From NCBI GenBank assembly GCA_964247705.1, contig CAXTVQ010000010.1, positions 14,380 to 78,379 on the forward strand: a DNA stretch of 64,000 nucleotides. Direction: 5' to 3'. The notes beneath the pieces are model-generated. The model ran no database searches. It saw only the letters and a list, made by a program, of their open reading frames with translations, and was not told where the DNA came from. Made by a program: the position numbers and the translations under genes. Source of the DNA: LMUY01 sp964247705 (lineage in GTDB: Bacteria; Pseudomonadota; Alphaproteobacteria; Acetobacterales; Acetobacteraceae). Position 1 is the stretch's first letter, and each line of letters opens with the position of its first letter. Of the stretch, positions 1 to 7,315 are shown piece by piece.

Positions 1-64
1 CCCTTCCGATGGCGGGTGCTGCCAGTGCGGCGGCAGAGGCGGCGATGAAGCTGCGGCGTTCCAA
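1..64 (-). CDS. N-terminus of an exported solute-binding-type protein, cut by the window edge
   Basis: Only about 21 codons are visible, read leftward from a TTG at 64. They encode a basic Arg-Arg start, a hydrophobic alanine-rich stretch and an APAIGR-type end, which is the usual form of a Tat or Sec leader on alphaproteobacterial ABC or TRAP binding proteins. A purine-rich AGAAAGG lies about 8 nt before the TTG. An in-frame ATG at 97 is an alternative start, but it would put ten extra residues before the leader. The gene runs off the left edge, so the mature protein is unknown and binding protein is an inference from leader style alone. Confidence 0.45.
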   Translation of the reverse strand, partial: MERRSFIAASAAALAAPAIGR

Positions 65-267
65 TGCAAAGACCTTTCTCGGCTGGCGCGCCAGCATGGC
101 AGTCCAGGTCCGCCAGTCAATTCGGCCAGGTTCGATGGCTACCGCGGCCACCGCCGCGCCAACGTTGCCGTCGCCGGTCATGGTCTACTGGAACATCGGC
201 AAGAACTAGGGTTCACTGATCGCGCGCACCGAGCGGTCGATTTCCACCTGCAACGAATGGTAAGTCC
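65..267. promoter_or_regulatory. Divergent intergenic region
   Basis: About 200 bases lie between the leftward edge-truncated gene and the rightward gene at 268. Any promoters for the two must lie here. No clear -35/-10 pair, operator palindrome or RNA gene was recognised. Short open frames across it lack family resemblance. Confidence 0.3.
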
Positions 268-1245
268 ATGCCCAACCTGCCGCTCATCCTGACCAGTCCC
301 GACTACCCGCGCGTCATGCCGCTGGCCGCCGGCCAGATCAAACCCGAGGGCATCGACCTCACCCTCCTGCTCAGCAAAGGCGGCTCCTGGCCCGGACGCG
401 CCGAGATGCTCCGCCGCGCGCTGCAGGACCCGGATGTCCATGGCGGCGAGCAGTCGATGATGATCCATCTCTCGCGCATCGACAAAAAGGACCGCAGCCA
501 CGTCGGCCTGCCGATCTTCCCCCTGCGCAACTTCACGGCCCGCGACCTCTATGTCCGCCAGGGCGGCAGCGTAGAGGCGGCCGCGGACCTCGCCGGCAAG
601 CGCATCGGCATGTACGGCTGGGGCAACAGCGGCTCCGTCTGGTACCGCCATTTCCTGCGCTACCTCGGCATCGACCTCAACCAATTGCACTGGTGCATCG
701 GCCCGGTCGACGCCCCGATGGCCAGCACCAGCACCGCCGTCCTCCCCCCCGGCGTGACGGCGCCCCCCGCCGGCCAATCCCTCGCCCAGATGCTCATCGC
801 CGGCGAGCTCGACGCCGTCTACAGCCCGCCGATCCCCAAGGACTTCCATCCCACCAAGGGCCCCATCATTCGCCTGTTCCCCGACTACAAGCCGCTGGAA
901 CAGGCGTATTTCCGCACCACCGGCGCCTACCCCCCGCAACACCTGGTGCTGATCCGCCGCGCGGTTTGGGAGCAGAACAAGTGGTGCGCCAAAAGCCTCA
1001 CCGACGCCTACATCGCCTGCGAGAACCAGTTCACCGCCTCGATGCGCGGCTTCCCCTACTCCACCCCCTGGCAGGAAGCCGAGCTTGCCGAGACCGACGC
1101 CCTGATGGGCCGGAACTTCCATCCGTACGGCTACGAGAACAACCGCAAGCAGATCGAGCTATTCTGCAACCAGGCCCACGACGTCGGCCTGACGCAACGC
1201 CGGGTCACCCCCGAGGAATACTTCGAGGAGTACCTCGCCAGTTAG
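268..1245 (+). CDS. 4,5-dihydroxyphthalate decarboxylase-like / periplasmic-binding-fold protein
   Basis: The 325-residue protein resembles the 4,5-dihydroxyphthalate decarboxylase family, whose members have the same two-lobed fold as ABC binding proteins. It has the family-style opening (LILTSPDYPRVMPL), a KRIGMYGWGNSG segment near residue 113 and a long C-terminal lobe. There is no signal peptide, so it should be cytoplasmic, in line with an enzyme or sensor rather than a transport protein. Known relatives decarboxylate an aromatic dicarboxylate, but many homologues are unassigned and the substrate here cannot be read from sequence. It stands alone on the plus strand, facing the LysR gene, and the surrounding genes point to catabolism of a nitrogen-containing compound. 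Confidence 0.7.
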   Translation: MPNLPLILTSPDYPRVMPLAAGQIKPEGIDLTLLLSKGGSWPGRAEMLRRALQDPDVHGGEQSMMIHLSRIDKKDRSHVGLPIFPLRNFTARDLYVRQGGSVEAAADLAGKRIGMYGWGNSGSVWYRHFLRYLGIDLNQLHWCIGPVDAPMASTSTAVLPPGVTAPPAGQSLAQMLIAGELDAVYSPPIPKDFHPTKGPIIRLFPDYKPLEQAYFRTTGAYPPQHLVLIRRAVWEQNKWCAKSLTDAYIACENQFTASMRGFPYSTPWQEAELAETDALMGRNFHPYGYENNRKQIELFCNQAHDVGLTQRRVTPEEYFEEYLAS

Positions 1246-1266
1246 GCGGCGCGACATCGTCGGCAT

Positions 1267-2178
1267 CTAGAACTTCAGGGCCTCCTGAAGCATCACGGCC
1301 GACATCGCCCGCGTGTGCTTGATGAAGTCGTCGACAAGCCGTGCGTTGCGGCTTGCGTGATCGTGCGACAGCAGGAAGCCGAGCGTCGTCTGCGGTTCGA
1401 ACGGGCGGACCACGATGCGCGTGAAGTCGGCCACCATCAGCGGGTGCAGCAGGGACACGCCCGTGCCGGACGCGACGAACGCGCAGACCGTGGGCGCGAT
1501 ATTCGCGACGAGTGCCACGTTCGGAACGACGCCGTGTGCGCTCAGGATGCCGTCGATCTGATGCCCGATATCGGTCTCCGGACCGAACGCCACGAATGGA
1601 AGGTCGGCGAAGTCGGCCGGAACGACGACCCGGCGCGCCGCGAGTGGATGCCCAAGCGGCATGATGCAGACCAGCGCGTGTTCCCCCAGCATCTCGGACT
1701 CGACGAAGGGGCTTTGCATGCGGGCGCTGAGCAATCCCACGTCGAGCCGGCGCCCGACCAGCGACTCCATGATCCATTCCGAGTTGCGGGCCTCGACGTA
1801 GCAATACGTGCCCGGATGCGCCTGCAGGAACGCGCCCACGACGCGCTGCACGAACGCGCCGGAAAGTCCCGGCATCACGCCGATCAGCAGCCGTCCCTGC
1901 GCCTGCCGGTGCAACGCGTCCACCGCGTTCTCGACCTGCTGCACCCCACTGAAGATCCGGTCGATCTCGGCGTAGAGCTGCATGCCCTGCTCGGTCGGAG
2001 CGAGCCGGCCCTTCACGCGGTCGAACAAGCGCAACTCGCAATCCGCCTCGAGCTGGGCCAGCGATTTGCTCATCGCCGGCTGCGAGACGTTCAGCGCGGC
2101 GGCTGCGGAGCTGACGGTGCCGTGCTCGATGACGGCTTTGAACACCTCGATCTGCCGCAGGTTGACCCGCCTCCGCAT
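1267..2178 (-). CDS. LysR-family transcriptional regulator
   Basis: This 303-residue protein has an N-terminal winged helix-turn-helix (roughly residues 5-64, with NLRQIEVFKAV and VSQPAMSKSLAQLE) and a type 2 periplasmic-binding effector domain. The opening resembles the OccR/NocR branch, which in Agrobacterium responds to opines; that is family knowledge, not proof of ligand. It is transcribed away from an opine-dehydrogenase-like gene, and the 111-base gap holds inverted repeats suited to a LysR operator. LysR regulators commonly control their divergent neighbour, so the likely target is the 2290-10442 operon. Confidence 0.9.
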   Translation of the reverse strand: MRRRVNLRQIEVFKAVIEHGTVSSAAAALNVSQPAMSKSLAQLEADCELRLFDRVKGRLAPTEQGMQLYAEIDRIFSGVQQVENAVDALHRQAQGRLLIGVMPGLSGAFVQRVVGAFLQAHPGTYCYVEARNSEWIMESLVGRRLDVGLLSARMQSPFVESEMLGEHALVCIMPLGHPLAARRVVVPADFADLPFVAFGPETDIGHQIDGILSAHGVVPNVALVANIAPTVCAFVASGTGVSLLHPLMVADFTRIVVRPFEPQTTLGFLLSHDHASRNARLVDDFIKHTRAMSAVMLQEALKF

Positions 2179-2289
2179 CCATAACTCTCCAGAATAGCTG
2201 ACGCCGAAACCGGTCTTTGACGGTTATGTTCCTTGCAGATAGCGTTTTTCGGCCATGACAGATATCCGCACCATCGACGTGATCACGGC
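2179..2289. promoter_or_regulatory. LysR / opine-dehydrogenase divergent control region with inverted repeats
   Basis: Two nested inverted repeats are visible. GCCGAAA at 2203-2209 pairs with TTTCGGC at 2247-2253, and AACCG at 2208-2212 pairs with CGGTT at 2221-2225. ATAGC also occurs as a direct repeat at 2194-2198 and 2239-2243. LysR proteins normally bind dyads between themselves and a divergent target, so this is a plausible operator region. Individual sites are unproven. Confidence 0.45.
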
Positions 2290-3375
2290 ATGACGGTCGA
2301 GCGCAGCATGCGCGTCGCGGTCTTGGGCATGGGGCCCGTCGGGTTAGGCAGCGCGGCGCTGTTGACATTACGCGGACACCAGCCGGCCCTTTGGTCCCCA
2401 ACGTCCAGCGCCACCAAACCAACCGAACTCGCGGCCGAAGGAGCGTTGCGGCTATCCGTCCCGCTGACCTCGGCTGAGAGTTGTGCCGCGGCGGTGGCGG
2501 GGGCGGACGCCGTCCTGGTCGCGGCGCCGGCCACGGCGTACCGCATCGTGCTGGACCAGTTGGCGCCCGCTCTTCAGCCCGGGCAGCCTGTGCTGATCAG
2601 CGGCCACCTGTCGTTCGGGGCCTTGTACCTGGCGAGACTTCTGGCCGCGCGCGGGGTCACGGTCCCGATCGTCGCATGGGGCACCACCGTCGTCAGCGGC
2701 CGCCGTACGGCGCCGGGCTGCGTCCGGGTCTCGAGCATCCGGACCGAGGTGGACGTCGCCACCCTGGCGGCCACGGATGCCGAGCCGATGCTGGCGCTGT
2801 GCCGCTTCCTGTTCGGTGACCGGTTCCGCGCCCGTGCCGGGCTGCTGGCGGTGGCGCTCAGCAACGTCAACCCGCAGAACCACCTCGCCATCGCGCTGTG
2901 CAACTTCACCCGGATGGAACGCGGCGAGACCTGGTTCCAGAACACCAACATCACCGACTCCGTAGGCCGGCTGATGGAAGCCCTGGATGCCGAGCGCCTG
3001 GCCATCGCGGAGGCATTCGGCGTGGCTGTCCGCACCTTGCGGCAGCATTTCCACCTGTCGTTCCACGCCCCGGAGGCGCCGATGGGTGAGATGGCACGGT
3101 TCCTGGCCGCCTCGGGCAACGATCCCACCGCCCCCGCCAGCCTCGACACGCGCTACGTGCTGGAGGACGCACCGTTCGGCCTGTACCCGACCGTGCTGCT
3201 GGGCCGCATGTGCGGGCGCCCGGCCCTGCTGCATGAAGCCGGCCTCCTGACCCTATCGGCGCTGTATGGCCGCGATCTTGCAAAAGATAACGACGTAGTA
3301 CCGGCGCTGGGCCTTACGGATATGTCCGTCGGCGACCTGCAGCGCTTGGCAGGCGAGAGGAATGCTACCCCATGA
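2290..3375 (+). CDS. NAD/NADP octopine/nopaline dehydrogenase family protein
   Basis: An N-terminal Rossmann domain carries GMGPVG about ten residues into the protein. It is followed by the helical C-terminal domain of the opine dehydrogenase family, with a conserved-looking NPQNHLAIAL segment containing the His expected in the active site. Such enzymes reductively couple, or oxidatively split, an amino acid and a 2-oxo acid. The start is uncertain: ATG at 2290 or 2308 both precede the Rossmann strand, and a TTG at 2233 is less likely. It overlaps the next gene by 14 bases, so it is co-transcribed with an opine/peptide-type ABC transporter. Import followed by oxidative splitting of an opine-like compound is an inference. 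Confidence 0.8.
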   Translation: MTVERSMRVAVLGMGPVGLGSAALLTLRGHQPALWSPTSSATKPTELAAEGALRLSVPLTSAESCAAAVAGADAVLVAAPATAYRIVLDQLAPALQPGQPVLISGHLSFGALYLARLLAARGVTVPIVAWGTTVVSGRRTAPGCVRVSSIRTEVDVATLAATDAEPMLALCRFLFGDRFRARAGLLAVALSNVNPQNHLAIALCNFTRMERGETWFQNTNITDSVGRLMEALDAERLAIAEAFGVAVRTLRQHFHLSFHAPEAPMGEMARFLAASGNDPTAPASLDTRYVLEDAPFGLYPTVLLGRMCGRPALLHEAGLLTLSALYGRDLAKDNDVVPALGLTDMSVGDLQRLAGERNATP

Positions 3376-4366
3376 CATTGCCAGCCGGGCCGGATTGATG
3401 GGTGCCCTGCGCTTCATCGCCCGCCGAACGATGTTCTCCGTGGTGCTGGTCCTGGTGGTCAGCTTCGTCCTGTTCGCCCTGATCAACGCCATCGGCAACC
3501 CGGTCGAACTCATGCTGGCGGAGATGCCGGGCGTGACCGACGACACGGTCGCCGCCATCACCAAATACTACGGCCTGAACGGCCCGTTCATCGACCGCTA
3601 CTTCGCCTGGCTGTGGGCCATCCTGCACGGGGATTTCGGCACCAGCGTCATCTACAACCAGCCGGTCGGTGATCTGCTGCAGGTCTGGGGCTTGGAAACC
3701 TTGAAGATCCAGGTCCCGGCCATCCTGCTCTCCACCGCGCTGGCCACCGCCGCCGGCGTGATCGCGGCCATGCGGCAGCACGGCTGGGCGGATTTCTCCG
3801 TCGTGTCCGGCGCGATGCTGGGCCATTCGCTCCCGGGCTTCCTGGTCGGCATCCTGCTGATCCTGGTCTTCTCCACCTGGCTCGGCGCCTTCCCCTCCTA
3901 CGGCGCCTACTCCACCCGCAACATGCTCTGGCACAGCCTGGCGGCGGATGGGCTGTGGCACATGGTCCTCCCCGTCGCGATGCTGACTGTGTTCAACACC
4001 GCGACGCTCACGCTGCTGATGCGCTCCTCGCTGGTGGACGTGTTGCGGCAGGATTTCATCACCGCCGCCTGGGCCTCCGGCCTGCCCCGCCGCCACGTCG
4101 TGTTCGGGCACGCCCTACGCAACGCGTTCATCCCCGTGCTGACCTATCTCGGCACGCTGTTCGGGCTGATGCTCGGCACGGCGCCGGTGACGGAGACGGT
4201 GTTCACCTGGCCCGGCCTCGGCGCCCTCTACATCCAGGCGATCCAGCAGCTCGACTACCCCGTCATCATGGGGGAGACGATGATCATCACCGTGATGCTC
4301 GTCACGGCGACGCTGCTGACCGACATCGCCTATGTAGCTCTCGACCCCCGCATCCGGCTCGCCTGA
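3362..4366 (+). CDS. DppB/OppB-type ABC transporter permease
   Basis: This 334-residue inner-membrane protein has about six hydrophobic segments, the first at residues 23-45. Near residues 230-265 is the cytoplasmic loop of binding-protein-dependent permeases (DFITAAWASGLPRR), which docks on the ATPases. Family members pair with a DppC-type permease and two ATPases to import peptides, opines, nickel or other solutes. It starts inside the end of the dehydrogenase gene and is one base from the next gene. An in-frame ATG at 3398 is a possible alternative start. Confidence 0.9.
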   Translation: MLPHDIASRAGLMGALRFIARRTMFSVVLVLVVSFVLFALINAIGNPVELMLAEMPGVTDDTVAAITKYYGLNGPFIDRYFAWLWAILHGDFGTSVIYNQPVGDLLQVWGLETLKIQVPAILLSTALATAAGVIAAMRQHGWADFSVVSGAMLGHSLPGFLVGILLILVFSTWLGAFPSYGAYSTRNMLWHSLAADGLWHMVLPVAMLTVFNTATLTLLMRSSLVDVLRQDFITAAWASGLPRRHVVFGHALRNAFIPVLTYLGTLFGLMLGTAPVTETVFTWPGLGALYIQAIQQLDYPVIMGETMIITVMLVTATLLTDIAYVALDPRIRLA

Positions 4367-4367
4367 G

Positions 4368-5327
4368 ATGGACGCACCCGTCGATGCCGGACTGGTCCCC
4401 GCCCCCGTGGCCGAAACGCTGCCGACCCGGCGTCCGCCGTCCGGCGTGTGGCGGCAATCCTGGTACCGCTTCCGCCGCAACCGCGCCGGGTTGATCGGCC
4501 TGGCCCTCGTCGCCCTGGTGGTGTTCACGGCCATGCTCGGCCCGTTCCTGGCGCCGTTCGACCCGAACGACCAAACAGCGATGCTGCACGGCGCATCCCG
4601 CCAGGCACCCAGCGCGGTGCACTGGCTGGGCACCGACCGCGTGGGCTACGACGTGCTCAGCCGCACGATCTACGGCGCCCCCACGGCCCTCGCGGTCGGC
4701 CTCGGCGCCATGCTGATCGCCAGCGCCATCGGCGTCGTGGTCGGTGGCATCGCCGGCTATGTGGGCGGTTTCGTGGACGAGACGCTGATGCGCGCCACCG
4801 AGTTCTTCATGGTGGTTCCGGTGTTCGTGGTCATCCTGGCCGTCGTCCGGCTGTTCGGCATCGTCGTCGTCGGCACGCCGCTGGAGCGCATCCCCAACCT
4901 CAACCTGATCACCATCATCGTCCTGCTCGGCCTGTTCGAGTGGCCCTCCATCGCGCGCATGACACGCGCGGAGTTCCTGCGCCTGCGCCGCGCCGAGTTC
5001 GTGGAAGCGGCTTTGTGCATCGGCACGTCCCGGCGCGACATCCTGGTGCGCCACATCCTGCCTAACGCCTTGCCGCCCCTCATCGTGCTGGTGGCGCTGG
5101 GCATCGGCGGCGCGATCCTGGCGGAGGCGATGATCTCGTTCCTCGGCTTCGGCGACCCGAAATCCATCTCCTGGGGCCAGGCGCTGTTCTTCAACTACCA
5201 GGTGCTGCAGGTGGCGCCCTGGACCTGCCTCGCCCCGGGTGCGGCGATCTTCGTCACCGTGCTCGGCTTCAACCTGCTGGCGGACGGCCTCACCGACGCG
5301 TTCAATCCCCGTGTCCGCGCAGGATAG
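4368..5327 (+). CDS. DppC/OppC-type ABC transporter permease
   Basis: The 319-residue second permease of the operon has an N-terminal cytoplasmic tail and the OppC_N-like opening around SWYRFRRNRAGLIG (residues about 28-41). Several membrane spans follow, then the coupling loop FVEAALCIGTSRRD near residue 213. The ending NLLADGLTDAFNPR is typical of DppC proteins. It forms the membrane channel with the preceding DppB-type protein, and its last codons overlap the GTG start of the first ATPase by 17 bases. Confidence 0.9.
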   Translation: MDAPVDAGLVPAPVAETLPTRRPPSGVWRQSWYRFRRNRAGLIGLALVALVVFTAMLGPFLAPFDPNDQTAMLHGASRQAPSAVHWLGTDRVGYDVLSRTIYGAPTALAVGLGAMLIASAIGVVVGGIAGYVGGFVDETLMRATEFFMVVPVFVVILAVVRLFGIVVVGTPLERIPNLNLITIIVLLGLFEWPSIARMTRAEFLRLRRAEFVEAALCIGTSRRDILVRHILPNALPPLIVLVALGIGGAILAEAMISFLGFGDPKSISWGQALFFNYQVLQVAPWTCLAPGAAIFVTVLGFNLLADGLTDAFNPRVRAG

Positions 5328-6324
5328 CCCGCTGCTCTCCGTGGAGGGGCTGCGCGTGCAGTTCCCGACGCGCGACGGCGTGGTGCGCGCCGTCGACGGG
5401 GTGGATTTCCACGTGGCGCGGGGCGAGACGCTGGGCATCGTGGGCGAAAGCGGCAGCGGCAAGACCGTGACCAGCCTCAGCCTGCTCCGCCTGGCCCCGC
5501 CGCCGGCGCGTGTTGCCGGCGGTCGCGTGGTGTTCGAAGGCGAGGACCTGCTCACCGCCACCCCCGCGCGCCTGGCCGCCATCCGCGGCCGGCGCATGGC
5601 GATGATCTTCCAGAACCCGGCGACCTCGCTGAACCCCGTTCTATCGATTGGCCGGCAACTGACGGAGATCCTGCGCTGGCACACCGGCATGGCCCGCCAA
5701 CCCGCGCTGGACCGCGCCGGCGAGCTGCTGCGCATGGTCGGCATCGGCGACCCGCACGCCCGCTTGAAACAATACCCGCACGAACTGTCCGGCGGCATGA
5801 AGCAGCGCGTCGGCATCGCCCGCGCGCTGCTGTGCAACCCCGCCCTGCTGCTGGCGGACGAGCCCACCACGGCGCTGGACGTCACGATCCAGGCGCAGAT
5901 CCTGGACCTGCTGGCCGACCTGCGCAGCCGCTTGTCGATGTCCATGATCCTGGTCACGCACGACATGGGCGTGGTGGCCCGCATGGCCGACCGCATCACC
6001 GTCATGTACGCGGGACGCATATGCGAGACCGCGGACGCCGTCACCCTCTTCGACGCGCCGCAGCACCCCTACACCCGCGCCCTGCTCGAAAGCATGCCGC
6101 GCGTCGATCAGTCCTACAGCGGCAACCGCCGGGTGCTGCCGTCCATCGCCGGCCGTCCGCCGGACATGCTGCATCCGCCCGCCGGCTGCCGCTTCCACGC
6201 CCGCTGTCCCGAAGCGGTCGGCGAGTGCGCCCGCATCATGCCGCGGGAGGTTTCGGTCGGCCCGGGCCACACCGTGAGCTGCATCCGCCGCGGCTCGCCG
6301 GCGGAAACGGAGCTGGCGGCATGA
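5311..6324 (+). CDS. DppD/OppD-type ABC transporter ATPase
   Basis: The 337-residue ATPase has Walker A GESGSGKT at residues 45-52, signature LSGGMKQR, Walker B LLLADEPTTAL and an H-loop TLVTHDMG-like segment. The C-terminal extension, with a CRFHARCPEA motif, marks the oligopeptide/dipeptide subfamily. I chose the GTG at 5311 because the family consensus begins right after it. The longer frame from 5239 only reads out of frame through the dppC end. The overlap with both neighbours indicates translational coupling. Confidence 0.9.
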   Translation: MSAQDSPLLSVEGLRVQFPTRDGVVRAVDGVDFHVARGETLGIVGESGSGKTVTSLSLLRLAPPPARVAGGRVVFEGEDLLTATPARLAAIRGRRMAMIFQNPATSLNPVLSIGRQLTEILRWHTGMARQPALDRAGELLRMVGIGDPHARLKQYPHELSGGMKQRVGIARALLCNPALLLADEPTTALDVTIQAQILDLLADLRSRLSMSMILVTHDMGVVARMADRITVMYAGRICETADAVTLFDAPQHPYTRALLESMPRVDQSYSGNRRVLPSIAGRPPDMLHPPAGCRFHARCPEAVGECARIMPREVSVGPGHTVSCIRRGSPAETELAA

Positions 6325-7304
6325 GCGCGGTGCTGGACGTGCGCGGCCTGCGCAAGCACTACCCCGTGGTGAAACGCAGCCTGTTCCGCCGCCGGGTCAC
6401 GCGGGCGGTGCGGGCGGTGGATGACGTGTCGTTCACCGTGCGCGCGCGGGAGACGCTCGGCCTGGTGGGCGAGAGCGGCTGCGGCAAGACCACCACCGCC
6501 CGCGCCGTGCTGGACCTGGTGCGGGCGGATGGCGGCGAGGTGTGGCTGGACGGACAGGACGTGCGGCCCATCCTGGCGGGCACGGACCGGGGCGCCATGC
6601 TCGCGGTGCGGCGGCGGATGCAATACGTTTTCCAGGACCCTTACCTCTCGCTCAATCCCCGCTGGACCGTGAACGAGGCGGTGCGGGAGCCGTTGCGGGT
6701 CCACGCCCCGCAGAGCGCCACAGAGTGGAACGGGCGTGTCGCGGAGCTGTTGTCCACGGTCGGCCTCGACCCCCGTCACGGCACCCGCTACCCGCACGAG
6801 TTCAGCGGCGGCCAGCGCCAGCGCGTCGGCATCGCCCGAGCCCTCGCGGTGCGGCCGGAGTTCATCCTGCTCGACGAGCCGGTCTCATCGCTCGACATCT
6901 CGGTGCGCGCGCAGATCCTGAACCTGCTGGCGGAGCTGCAGGACCGCTTAGGCGTCGCCTACCTCTATATCTCGCACGACCTCAGCTCGGTGCGGTTCAT
7001 CTCGACCCACGTCGCGGTGATGTACCTGGGCCGGATCGTGGAGATGGGCACGGTGGACGAGGTGTTCGCCCATCCCCGGCACCACTACACCGCAGCCCTG
7101 ATCTCCGCGATCCCGGTGCCCCGGCCCGGCGCGGCCGACACCCGCACGCACTTGATGGGCGAGGTGCCGAGCCCGCTCGACCGCCCGGCGGGCTGCGCCT
7201 TCCATCCCCGCTGCGCCGCCGCCCTGCCGGTGTGCCGCACCACCGAACCGGCGCTGACGTCCATGGGACCGCACACTCTCGCCGCCTGCCACAACCCACG
7301 CTGA
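6321..7304 (+). CDS. DppF/OppF-type ABC transporter ATPase
   Basis: This 327-residue partner ATPase has Walker A GESGCGKT at residues 50-57, signature FSGGQRQR and Walker B ILLDEPVSSL. It also has an H-loop in YISHDLSS and the C-terminal oligopeptide-transporter domain with CAFHPRCAAA. It starts at an ATGA overlap with the preceding gene. Together the two ATPases power the DppBC-type channel. The specificity would be set by the binding protein encoded next. Confidence 0.9.
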   Translation: MSAVLDVRGLRKHYPVVKRSLFRRRVTRAVRAVDDVSFTVRARETLGLVGESGCGKTTTARAVLDLVRADGGEVWLDGQDVRPILAGTDRGAMLAVRRRMQYVFQDPYLSLNPRWTVNEAVREPLRVHAPQSATEWNGRVAELLSTVGLDPRHGTRYPHEFSGGQRQRVGIARALAVRPEFILLDEPVSSLDISVRAQILNLLAELQDRLGVAYLYISHDLSSVRFISTHVAVMYLGRIVEMGTVDEVFAHPRHHYTAALISAIPVPRPGAADTRTHLMGEVPSPLDRPAGCAFHPRCAAALPVCRTTEPALTSMGPHTLAACHNPR

Positions 7305-7315
7305 TGGAGCCGCGC

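Noticed and set aside
9..209. Plus-strand open frame of 66 codons at the left edge
   Set aside because: It lacks family resemblance and a ribosome-binding site, and it overlaps a leftward frame with a convincing leader peptide.
178..1122. 314-codon minus-strand frame opposite the dihydroxyphthalate-decarboxylase-like gene
   Set aside because: It is an antisense shadow typical of high-G+C DNA. The plus-strand product has clear family features and this one does not.
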